64,000 nt of DNA from Glaciecola sp965660625 (lineage in GTDB: Bacteria > Pseudomonadota > Gammaproteobacteria > Enterobacterales > Alteromonadaceae), in the NCBI GenBank assembly GCA_965660625.1, contig CBFIAR010000004.1:62001-126000 (forward strand). Direction: 5' to 3'. The position numbers and the translations under genes were made by a program. Shown here in pieces: positions 44,601-52,622 of the stretch (positions are counted from its first letter, which is position 1; each line of letters starts with the position of its first letter). Below the pieces are notes generated by a model. It made no database searches. It was not told the DNA's origin and saw nothing but the letters and a program-made list of their open reading frames with translations.

Positions 44601-45557
44601 ATGCATCATTCAAACATCAAAAGGCAAGGTGGTTTGCAGTTAATTCGAGGCCTACACAATCTACGACAACAGCATCAAAAGTGTGTATTAACTATTGGTA
44701 AGTTTGATGGTGTCCATTTAGGTCATCAGGCTGTCATTGTGAATTTGGTAGAGAAAGCAAAAGCGCTCGGTTTGGCATCAACCGTAATGATTTTCGAGCC
44801 GCAACCTGAAGAAGTTTTTGCTCCGGACCATGCTCCTGCTAGGTTGTCGCGATTTCGTGACAAGTATGAGCAATTCAAAGTGCTCGGTATTGATCGTCTT
44901 GTTTGCGTCAGGTTTAACCCTGCATTTGCCGGAATGAGCCCTGAAAGTTTTATTCAAGATTTGTTGGTTGAGAAGCTAGGCGTTCAATTTTTAGTGGTAG
45001 GTGACGACTTTAGATTTGGTTTTCAGCGCCGAGGAAATTTTGAAATGCTGCGAGAGGCTGGTTCACATTTAGGCTTTAACGTTGTCAGCACGCAGAGTTT
45101 TAAATTAGCGAACTGCAGAATTAGTTCGACAGAAATTCGTGAAGCACTGGCAAACAGCAATTTTGAATTAGCAAAAGAAATGCTCGGACGTGACTTCACC
45201 ATTGCTGGGCGAGTGAATCACGGAGATAAAAAAGGCCGAACGATCGGTTTTCCCACCGCAAATGTCTTGCTAAAGCGATGCAAGTCGCCTGTTAGTGGTG
45301 TTTTTGCCGTTGAGATAATCATTGGTGAAAAGCGCTATAAAGGGGTGGCAAACATAGGCAATAGGCCTACGGTTAGTGGAACGAGATCACAGCTGGAAGT
45401 GCATTTATTCGATTTTAAGCAAGATCTTTACGGAACCTTTATAGAAGTCGCTATTAAACGAAAGCTCAGAGATGAGAAAAAGTTCGACAATTTTGAAGAG
45501 CTGCACCAACAAATAAAACGTGACGCACAAGCGGCACGAGACATATTCAATATTTAA
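44601..45557 (+). CDS. ribF: Bifunctional riboflavin kinase/FAD synthetase
   Basis: RibF phosphorylates riboflavin to FMN and adenylates FMN to FAD. The N-terminal FMN adenylyltransferase domain has TIGKFDGVHLGHQAVI (the HxGH-type motif), VGDDFRFGFQRRGNF and RISSTEIREAL. The C-terminal flavokinase domain has GRVNHGDKKGRTIGFPTANV, GVANIGNRPTV and EVHLFDF. From the ATG at 44601 it is 318 aa. A TTG at 44634 preceded by AAGGTGG would begin LQLIRGLHN, exactly where E. coli RibF starts, and may be the real start. ileS is 66 nt downstream. Confidence 0.95.
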   Translation: MHHSNIKRQGGLQLIRGLHNLRQQHQKCVLTIGKFDGVHLGHQAVIVNLVEKAKALGLASTVMIFEPQPEEVFAPDHAPARLSRFRDKYEQFKVLGIDRLVCVRFNPAFAGMSPESFIQDLLVEKLGVQFLVVGDDFRFGFQRRGNFEMLREAGSHLGFNVVSTQSFKLANCRISSTEIREALANSNFELAKEMLGRDFTIAGRVNHGDKKGRTIGFPTANVLLKRCKSPVSGVFAVEIIIGEKRYKGVANIGNRPTVSGTRSQLEVHLFDFKQDLYGTFIEVAIKRKLRDEKKFDNFEELHQQIKRDAQAARDIFNI

Positions 45558-45623
45558 GGGCTTGAAATAACGAAGCCAGTATTAAATTTATAAAAACATA
45601 ATTATAGAAGTGGAAAACCAGAT

Positions 45624-48452
45624 ATGACTGATTATAAACCGACGCTAAACTTGCCTGAGACGGCGTTTCCAATGCGTGGTAATTTGGCTAATCGCGAGCC
45701 GCAAATGCTGAAACAGTGGACCGAGAAAAAGCTGTATGAGCAAATCAGAAGCGCTAAAGCTGGTAAAAAACCTTTTATTTTGCATGATGGCCCTCCCTAT
45801 GCGAATGGCGATATCCACATTGGTCACGCGGTTAATAAAATTTTAAAAGATATTATCGTTAAATCAAAAACCCTATCTGACTTTGATTCTCCTTACGTTC
45901 CTGGTTGGGATTGCCACGGTTTACCGATTGAGCTAATGGTAGAAAAGAAAGTCGGTAAGCCGGGTAAAAAAGTCACTGTCGCTGAATTTCGTGAAAAGTG
46001 CAGAGCTTATGCTGAGCGTCAGATTGACGGACAACGCACTGATTTCATTCGCTTAGGTGTACTGGGTGATTGGCAGAACCCCTATAAAACCATGGACTTT
46101 AGTTCAGAAGCTAACATCATCAGAGCGTTCGGGAAGATAGCGGAATCAGGTCATTTGGAAAAAGGCTTTAAGCCAGTTCATTGGTGCACAGATTGCGGTT
46201 CAGCTTTGGCAGAAGCAGAGGTTGAATACCAAGACAAAGTGTCTCCAGCGATTGACGTGAAATTTGAAATTCAAGATCATGCTGCGTTTGCTGAGGCTTT
46301 CGGCGTTGCCCCTGAACGCTTGCAGCATATAAAATCTTCTGTCGTCATCTGGACAACAACGCCTTGGACTATTCCTGCAAACCGCGCGATTAGTTTGCAT
46401 CCTGAGCTAAGTTATCAATTAGTTGAAGTTATGCTTGAAACAGGGAAAGAAAATTACGTTATCGCCGCTGATTTAGTTGAAAGCTGCATGAGCCGTTACG
46501 GGATCAAAAATTTCAACGTTGTTGGTGCGTGCGCCGGTGCTGCCCTTGAAAAATTGAAGGTAAATCACCCTCTGAACCCTATTCAAGTGCCATTGATATT
46601 AGGTGAACATGTTACTACCGAATCTGGTACTGGCTGCGTTCATACTGCACCTGCACATGGTGTAGACGATTTTAATGTAGGTAAGCAATACGATATTGAA
46701 GTCTATAATCCCGTTGGCAGCAATGGCGTTTTTCTTGAGAACACACCTTTGTTTGCTGGCTTGCATGTATTCAAAGCCAATCAGCCCATTGCCGATGCGT
46801 TAGCCGAAAAAGGCGCCCTGGCGCTTCAGGTTAACTATGAGCATAGCTACCCGCACTGTTGGCGTCATAAATCGCCAATTATTTTTCGTGCTACGCCGCA
46901 GTGGTTTATTAGTATGGATAAAAACGGCTTGCGCAAGCAATCGATTGCACAAATTGCGCAAACAAAATGGATCCCAGGTTGGGGTGAAGAGCGCATTAAA
47001 AGCATGGTGGAAGGCCGTCCAGATTGGTGTATTTCACGTCAGCGTACTTGGGGCGTGCCAATTACTTTATTCGTCCACGAAGAAACCGGTGAGTTGCACC
47101 CGCAAACAGCACAGATTATTGAAAAAGTGGCATTAGAAGTTGAGCAAAAAGGCATTCAAGCTTGGTGGGACATGGAAGCAGAGAGCTTAATCGGCGCTGA
47201 CGTTCAAAAATATCAAAAAGTAACAGACACACTGGATGTTTGGTTCGACTCTGGCGTAACGCATTATTTTGTCGTCGATAAGCGCGATGATATTCCGGCT
47301 GGTGCTGATTTGTACTTAGAAGGTTCTGATCAGCATCGGGGCTGGTTTATGTCGTCATTGATGACATCGACAGCGATGCATGGTCATGCGCCATACAAAG
47401 AAGTACTCACACATGGTTTTACTGTCGATGCCAATGGTAAAAAAATGTCTAAGTCTTTGGGCAATGTAGTTGCCCCTCAAGAGGTTACCAATAAATTGGG
47501 TGCAGATATCCTACGTTTGTGGGCTGGATCAACCGATTATCGTGGCGAGATGACGGTTTCAGATGAAATTTTGAAGCGTTCCGCTGACGCTTATCGCCGT
47601 ATCCGTAACACCTGTCGATTCCTACTCGCCAACTTAAATGGCTTTGAGCCGAGTCGCGACATAGTGCCGTTTGCAGAAATGGTGGCATTGGATCAGTGGG
47701 CAGTAACACGCGCATCGGCAGTACAAAAACAGATATTGGAAAGCTACGAGCAGTACGATACCTTAGTTGTGTGCCAAACATTGATGCAGTTCTGTTCCAT
47801 TGAAATGGGTAGTTTCTATCTCGATATTATCAAGGACAGACAGTACACGGCTAAAACGGATGGTTTAGCCAGACGTTCATGCCAGACGGCGTTGTACCAT
47901 ATCGCTGAAGCTTTGGTGCGTTGGATGGCACCAGTGATGAGTTTCACCGCACAAGAAGTCTGGGAAGCTATGCCGGGAGAGCGAGATGAATTTGTGTTTA
48001 CGGGCACTTGGTATTCAGGATTACCCAGCGTTGATACGACCAGTGTTCTAGATAACGAATTCTGGCAAACCATTATGAAAATAAAAACCGAGGTAAATAG
48101 CGCGCTCGAGAAATCGCGTAATGAAAAAACCATCGGTGGTTCGCTTGAAGCGAAAGTCATTGTTTACGTGAACGAGGAAAAGGCAAGTTTGCTGGCGAAG
48201 TTGAAAGACGAGCTTCGTTTTGTTCTTATTACTTCTGAAGCTGAAGTGAAAAGCTTGAGTGAGAAGACTGAAACCGCTATTGCGTTGAATGACTCAAACG
48301 TATTTGTTGATGTACTGGTAGCGGATGGTGAGAAATGCGCCCGTTGTTGGCATCATAAACCAGAAGTCGGCACTGTTCCTCAACATCTTGAATTATGTCA
48401 TAGATGTATAGACAACGTTGATGGTGATGGAGAAGTACGCCATTATGCTTAG
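45624..48452 (+). CDS. ileS: Isoleucyl-tRNA synthetase
   Basis: IleRS charges tRNA-Ile and edits valine. The 942-aa class I enzyme has the HIGH motif (PYANGDIHIGHA, about residue 60), an editing CP1 domain with VIWTTTPWTIPANRA and SGTGCVHTAPAHG, and KMSKS at about 607-611 (WCISRQRTWGVP upstream). The C-terminal zinc knuckle uses CARCWHH and LCHRC. The ATG has AGAAGTGGAAAACCAG upstream. The 3' end overlaps the lspA start by a few bases. Confidence 0.98.
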   Translation: MTDYKPTLNLPETAFPMRGNLANREPQMLKQWTEKKLYEQIRSAKAGKKPFILHDGPPYANGDIHIGHAVNKILKDIIVKSKTLSDFDSPYVPGWDCHGLPIELMVEKKVGKPGKKVTVAEFREKCRAYAERQIDGQRTDFIRLGVLGDWQNPYKTMDFSSEANIIRAFGKIAESGHLEKGFKPVHWCTDCGSALAEAEVEYQDKVSPAIDVKFEIQDHAAFAEAFGVAPERLQHIKSSVVIWTTTPWTIPANRAISLHPELSYQLVEVMLETGKENYVIAADLVESCMSRYGIKNFNVVGACAGAALEKLKVNHPLNPIQVPLILGEHVTTESGTGCVHTAPAHGVDDFNVGKQYDIEVYNPVGSNGVFLENTPLFAGLHVFKANQPIADALAEKGALALQVNYEHSYPHCWRHKSPIIFRATPQWFISMDKNGLRKQSIAQIAQTKWIPGWGEERIKSMVEGRPDWCISRQRTWGVPITLFVHEETGELHPQTAQIIEKVALEVEQKGIQAWWDMEAESLIGADVQKYQKVTDTLDVWFDSGVTHYFVVDKRDDIPAGADLYLEGSDQHRGWFMSSLMTSTAMHGHAPYKEVLTHGFTVDANGKKMSKSLGNVVAPQEVTNKLGADILRLWAGSTDYRGEMTVSDEILKRSADAYRRIRNTCRFLLANLNGFEPSRDIVPFAEMVALDQWAVTRASAVQKQILESYEQYDTLVVCQTLMQFCSIEMGSFYLDIIKDRQYTAKTDGLARRSCQTALYHIAEALVRWMAPVMSFTAQEVWEAMPGERDEFVFTGTWYSGLPSVDTTSVLDNEFWQTIMKIKTEVNSALEKSRNEKTIGGSLEAKVIVYVNEEKASLLAKLKDELRFVLITSEAEVKSLSEKTETAIALNDSNVFVDVLVADGEKCARCWHHKPEVGTVPQHLELCHRCIDNVDGDGEVRHYA

Positions 48453-48945
48453 TCTTTTTAAAAACACAGGATTACGATTTACTTGGATTTCCATCATTGC
48501 GGTGGTGTTGGATCAGTGGAGCAAGCAAGCAGTTGTAAAATCGATGGCTCTTTATGAGTCTATCGAAATTGTGCCATTTTTTAATTTTACCTACGTACAT
48601 AATTACGGTGCTGCATTTAGTATTCTTTATGATGCTGGCGGTTGGCAGCGTTATTTTCTCAGTGCTATTGCACTGGGTGTCAGTGGCTTAATATTGTGGT
48701 GGTTAAAAAGCACGACTCGCCAACAAATTTTGCTTCCGGTGGCTTTTTCATTCATTTTGGGTGGTGCATTAGGAAATGTTTTTGATCGTGTTGCTCATGG
48801 GTATGTAATTGATTTTCTTGATTTCTATTATGGAACTTTACATTGGCCAGCATTCAATGTTGCCGATTCTGCAATATTTATAGGCGCTGTTTTACTTATC
48901 CTTGATATGTTTATTAACAAAGAGGCAAATGACGTTGACAACTAA
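48445..48945 (+). CDS. lspA: Lipoprotein signal peptidase (signal peptidase II)
   Basis: LspA is an inner-membrane aspartyl protease that cuts prolipoprotein signals before the lipid-modified cysteine; several lipoproteins in this window (PilF, BamB, the M2 peptidase) would be substrates. From ATG 48445 it is 166 aa with four membrane helices. The catalytic Asp motifs are GNVFDRVAHGYVIDFLDFY and FNVADSAIFIGA, with HNYGAAFS earlier. The frame is open 9 codons upstream, but the ATG at 48445 gives the usual N-terminus (LSLFKNTGLRF). It overlaps the ileS stop by 8 nt and fkpB by 17 nt. Confidence 0.96.
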   Translation: MLSLFKNTGLRFTWISIIAVVLDQWSKQAVVKSMALYESIEIVPFFNFTYVHNYGAAFSILYDAGGWQRYFLSAIALGVSGLILWWLKSTTRQQILLPVAFSFILGGALGNVFDRVAHGYVIDFLDFYYGTLHWPAFNVADSAIFIGAVLLILDMFINKEANDVDN

Positions 48946-49393
48946 TACTTTAGTCATTGGAGATAACTCCGAAGTTATCTTGCATTTCGACTTAAAACTC
49001 TCTGATGGATCTGCAGCTGATAGCACCAGGGTGAATAACAAACCTGCAAAAATGGTGATGGGTGACGGCAGCTTAACCAAGAATTTTGAAAATTGTTTAC
49101 GTGGCCTTGCCGCTGGCGATAAAAAGTCGTTCTTATTAGAAGCTGAAGATGCCTTCGGCATGCCTAATCCTGACAATATCTATTACGTTGAGCGTACTAA
49201 ATTTAATGCAGATACGCCGGTTGAAGAGGGCATGATCATTGCCTTTGCTCAACCTGATGGCTCGGAGCTTCCAGGGGTGATCCGCAGTGTCGCTGGCCAT
49301 TCTGTGACCGTTGATTTTAATCACCCGTTGGCAGGCCAAAACGTGACGTTTGACGTTGAAATTATTGAAGTTAGAACTGCGAGCGTGAAGTAA
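48929..49393 (+). CDS. fkpB: FKBP-type peptidyl-prolyl isomerase FkpB (SlpA)
   Basis: A SlyD-like short FKBP prolyl isomerase and chaperone of 154 aa. It has an FKBP domain split by an insert-in-flap: SEVILHFDLKLSDGSAADST and GLAAGDKKSFLLEAEDAFG, then the IF insert, then DGSELPGVIRSVAGHSVTVDFNHPLAGQ. It lacks the His-rich tail of SlyD, which is separately encoded at 60.6 kb. Start ATG 48929 (MTLTTNTLVIG) follows AAAGAGG closely and overlaps lspA by 17 nt. ispH begins 2 nt after its stop, the standard lspA-fkpB-ispH order. Confidence 0.95.
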   Translation: MTLTTNTLVIGDNSEVILHFDLKLSDGSAADSTRVNNKPAKMVMGDGSLTKNFENCLRGLAAGDKKSFLLEAEDAFGMPNPDNIYYVERTKFNADTPVEEGMIIAFAQPDGSELPGVIRSVAGHSVTVDFNHPLAGQNVTFDVEIIEVRTASVK

Positions 49394-49394
49394 C

Positions 49395-50336
49395 ATGGAA
49401 ATACATTTAGCTAATCCAAGAGGCTTTTGCGCTGGAGTTGACCGTGCAATTACTATTGTAGAACGGGCTCTAGAAATGTTTGGGCCTCCTATATATGTGC
49501 GTCATGAAGTGGTACACAACAAGTTTGTTGTCGATGGTTTAAAGCATCGAGGTGCGATTTTTGTCGATGAACTAACAGAAGTGCCGGATGACACCATTGT
49601 TATATTCTCAGCACATGGCGTATCGCAAGCGGTGCGTGCCGAAGCTGATGAACGCGGACTGAAGGTATTTGACGCAACCTGTCCATTAGTCACGAAAGTG
49701 CATATGGAGGTAATGCGAGCCAGTAAGAAAGGCACTGAATGTATTTTAATTGGGCATCATGGCCATCCTGAGGTTGAAGGAACAATGGGCCAATATGATA
49801 ACGCTAACGGCGGGATCTATTTGGTTGAATCGATTGCTGACGTAGAAACGTTATCTGTGAATAATCCAGACTCTCTATACTACTGTAGCCAAACCACACT
49901 CTCCGTCGATGATACTGCTGATGTAATAAACGCATTGCGTCAAAAATTTCCTAAAATTGACGGTCCACGCAAAGACGATATTTGTTACGCAACGCAAAAT
50001 AGACAAGATGCCGTAAGGGAGTTAGCTGGCGACTGCGACATTCTATTCGTTGTCGGTGCACAAAATAGTTCTAATTCAAACAGATTAAGAGAATTGGCTG
50101 AAAAAATGGGTGCTAAAGCATATTTGATTGCCGATGCTGGCTGTATTCAAAAAGAATGGTTGGTAAATGCACAGCACATTGGTGTGACTGCTGGCGCTTC
50201 AGCACCAGAGATTTTAGTTAAAGGCGTTGTTGATAAGTTACTTGTCTGGGGAGCAGTCAATTCATCTGAACGTCCAGGGCGCCAGGAAAGCATTGAGTTT
50301 GCGGTGCCAAAAGAGCTACGCATTAAGCAAATCTAA
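49395..50336 (+). CDS. ispH: 4-hydroxy-3-methylbut-2-enyl diphosphate reductase IspH
   Basis: IspH (LytB) reduces HMBPP to IPP and DMAPP, the last MEP step, using a 4Fe-4S cluster. The 313-aa protein has the three cluster cysteines in ANPRGFCAGVDRAI, DATCPLVTKVH and VTAGASAPE with AGCIQKEW nearby, plus the substrate His and Glu in IGHHGHPEVEGTMGQ. With IspG at 6.8 kb it supplies isoprenoids. Last gene of the lsp-fkp-isp unit; a terminator follows before the pilin genes. Confidence 0.98.
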   Translation: MEIHLANPRGFCAGVDRAITIVERALEMFGPPIYVRHEVVHNKFVVDGLKHRGAIFVDELTEVPDDTIVIFSAHGVSQAVRAEADERGLKVFDATCPLVTKVHMEVMRASKKGTECILIGHHGHPEVEGTMGQYDNANGGIYLVESIADVETLSVNNPDSLYYCSQTTLSVDDTADVINALRQKFPKIDGPRKDDICYATQNRQDAVRELAGDCDILFVVGAQNSSNSNRLRELAEKMGAKAYLIADAGCIQKEWLVNAQHIGVTAGASAPEILVKGVVDKLLVWGAVNSSERPGRQESIEFAVPKELRIKQI

Positions 50337-50357
50337 ACATACTTTAAATCAATACAC

Positions 50358-50400
50358 CCCCGCAGAGCACAGTAAAGCAGTGCTCTGTGGGGCCTTCTTC
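50358..50400 (+). terminator. ispH terminator
   Basis: Thirteen-base-pair stem (CCCCGCAGAGCAC against GTGCTCTGTGGGG) with a 9-nt loop, then a CCTTCTTCCTT tract. It lies between ispH and pilV. Confidence 0.72.
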
Positions 50401-50523
50401 CTTACAAACCTACTTCAGTTCAGTTTCGATACATTTTTAATACGTTAGACTTATTCACGATAACCAACTCCCTCAGCATCTCATGTAAGCTGATGACATG
50501 GAAAAACTGTTTTTTGAATAACT

Positions 50524-51174
50524 ATGAAGCCGAATAAACTGACTCATCAATGGGCAAGACAATCAATGCTCCCGCAAAGAGGGCTTGGTATGATTGAAGT
50601 ATTGGTGACTCTTTTTATCCTGTCAATTGGCTTGCTAGGGGTTGCATCACTGCAATTGGTTGGCTCGTTTTCGAATGCTGATGCTTTGAATCGAACTCAA
50701 GCCGTTTTCGTAGCCCAGCAATTCAGTGAACGCTTAAGCGCAAATGCGATGCCATCCGATGTAGCTGATGGCTTTGTGGTCGACAATGCGTATTTTGACG
50801 AAGACATATACAACTTCGCTAACTTAACTTGTTCAATCGCGGGTGCCAGTCCTTATGACTGCCACTGCAAAGCACATCCTTCTAGTGTTGCTAATTGTCA
50901 AACTGGCGATTGTAATTCAGCTGAGTTAGCCGAATTCGACGCTTACCAAATGTCCTGCGCAGCTGTGCGTAATAACCCCAACGCTAAAATAAGCCTTAGC
51001 TGCACAGATAAAGACTTAGGGGACACTGATTTGTGCACAGCCGGTTCTATTCATGAAGTAATTGTTGGTTGGCCTGTGCGCAATTGGCAAGGCAACGAAA
51101 GAGCCCTGAATAGCGCCTGCAATAAGACGTCAAGCGATTCGAATGATTGTGTGGTCATTGAGGTTGCCTTATGA
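50524..51174 (+). CDS. pilV: Type IV pilus minor pilin PilV
   Basis: PilV is a minor pilin of the tip complex that primes pilus assembly. The 216-aa protein has a prepilin leader with basic residues ending QRG, then LGMIEVLVTLFILSIGLLGVAS with the mature Glu5. The first mature residue is Leu rather than Phe, common in PilV. The C-terminal part is rich in Cys (about 10), including DCHCKAHPSS, suggesting disulfides. First gene of pilV-pilW-pilX-pilY1-pilE; it overlaps pilW by 4 nt. Confidence 0.9.
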   Translation: MKPNKLTHQWARQSMLPQRGLGMIEVLVTLFILSIGLLGVASLQLVGSFSNADALNRTQAVFVAQQFSERLSANAMPSDVADGFVVDNAYFDEDIYNFANLTCSIAGASPYDCHCKAHPSSVANCQTGDCNSAELAEFDAYQMSCAAVRNNPNAKISLSCTDKDLGDTDLCTAGSIHEVIVGWPVRNWQGNERALNSACNKTSSDSNDCVVIEVAL

Positions 51175-52052
51175 GTTTCATTATTAATCGAAGCGGTAAC
51201 AAAACACATCAAACAGGCTTTACGCTTGTAGAAATAATGATATCAATGGCCTTAGGCCTAGTGATAGCCGGGGCCGTCATTCAAATTATGGTCAGTAACT
51301 CAGTTACCGAAAAACTGAATAGAGCAATGGCGTCCACGCAAGAAAGTGGACGTTTTATTATCAATCGTTTGCGCGCAGAGATGTTGATGGTCGGGTTATA
51401 TGACCAAATGAGTCCGAAGCTTAATATTGATGTCGATACCGTTAATGAAAATAACTTTGTGCGTAACCATCCAGTTATAGTACCAAATGAATTTGCAGTG
51501 AGATCGACCTTAGGCTCAATGCAAGGAAACAGTGGTGGTAACGATACCTTAGTCGTTAGTCTACAGAGTAAGGTGGATTGCCGAGGTTATACCCTCGGTT
51601 ATGTAAACGATGAAGAGTTCTATGTGGTTAACGAGTATTTCGTTGAGGACAATAAACTGAAGTGCAGAGGTTTTGATGGTCGCTATTTGCGTGGACAGAA
51701 AGCGGCTGAAGGTCACAACAGTCATAAATCAATGACTATTTTAGACGATGTGGTTAATTTTCAAGTGACCTACGGCGTGACTGATCCAGCATCGACCTTA
51801 GGGGCAGCAATCCCGACTCGTTTTATTACTGCGGATAATATTCAGAACGCAATGGACAACGGTAAAACAATTGTCGCTTTGCGAATTGCCTTGGTTGTCG
51901 GTGCCGACAGTGATATTACCGTAGAAACTAAGCCGTCATTTAGGTTGCTCAATGAAGCAAATTATACACCCAGCGACAATCGTCTTTATAAGTCATTTGA
52001 AACAACAATAACGCTAAGAAATATGAAAAATTTCGTAAGGAGCAATGCATGA
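51171..52052 (+). CDS. pilW: Type IV pilus minor pilin PilW
   Basis: PilW is a large minor pilin of the tip complex with PilV, PilX and PilY1. The 293-aa protein has a prepilin site HQTG followed by FTLVEIMISMALGLVIAGAVIQIM with mature Glu5. SGRFIINRLRAEMLMVGLYDQ is typical of PilW. The 4-nt overlaps with both pilV and pilX indicate translational coupling. Not to be confused with the PilF/PilW pilotin at 4.4 kb. Confidence 0.92.
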   Translation: MSFIINRSGNKTHQTGFTLVEIMISMALGLVIAGAVIQIMVSNSVTEKLNRAMASTQESGRFIINRLRAEMLMVGLYDQMSPKLNIDVDTVNENNFVRNHPVIVPNEFAVRSTLGSMQGNSGGNDTLVVSLQSKVDCRGYTLGYVNDEEFYVVNEYFVEDNKLKCRGFDGRYLRGQKAAEGHNSHKSMTILDDVVNFQVTYGVTDPASTLGAAIPTRFITADNIQNAMDNGKTIVALRIALVVGADSDITVETKPSFRLLNEANYTPSDNRLYKSFETTITLRNMKNFVRSNA

Positions 52053-52612
52053 AGAATCAGCAAGGTGTCGTTATGGTGTTTGCACTGTTGGTGTTGATGT
52101 CATTAACTATCTTGGGCGTTGCCTCGGTTTCTAGTGGTATTTTGCAGACTAAGATGGCTGCATCATTAGAGCGAAAATCATTTGCTTTTGATGCTGCTGA
52201 GGCTGCGTTAGCGGGGGTCGTTTATGAGTCAGAAGATGAATCTTTATTAGCAGACCCTTTGAAAACAGATCCTCTATCTGAAGCAAGACAATTAGATGCT
52301 TTGAATTTAGTCACTGACGAACTAAGTTGTTTCGATAACGATCGCACCGACCGCTTTATGACAAGCGATGGATTAACAAGAGGAAAGATGCACACAACAC
52401 AAGGCAATTTTAGAACTAATCCAGCAACATCGAGCTGGTCGAAAAGCGTTTTTATTAGAGAAGAAGCATGCAGAGGTTCGAGCAATGTTATTGGTGGCAG
52501 TAATATCAGCTGTCACGTATTTATGGTTAGGGGTTGTGGGCAAACCGCGGGAAGCAATTATGCCGTCGCAAACACAATGAGTGCAGCAGTTTTTGCACCA
52601 GCATCCAAGTGA
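52049..52612 (+). CDS. pilX: Type IV pilus minor pilin PilX
   Basis: PilX is a tip-complex minor pilin. The 187-aa protein begins NQQGVVMVFALLVLMSLTILGVAS, a PilX-type N-terminus where the position-5 Glu of ordinary pilins is absent, then AAEAALAG (residues about 51-58). It lacks the Phe+1, as is usual for PilX. Overlap of 4 nt with pilW. The pilY1 start is 10 nt after its stop. Confidence 0.9.
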   Translation: MKNQQGVVMVFALLVLMSLTILGVASVSSGILQTKMAASLERKSFAFDAAEAALAGVVYESEDESLLADPLKTDPLSEARQLDALNLVTDELSCFDNDRTDRFMTSDGLTRGKMHTTQGNFRTNPATSSWSKSVFIREEACRGSSNVIGGSNISCHVFMVRGCGQTAGSNYAVANTMSAAVFAPASK

Positions 52613-52622
52613 GGTATTAGGT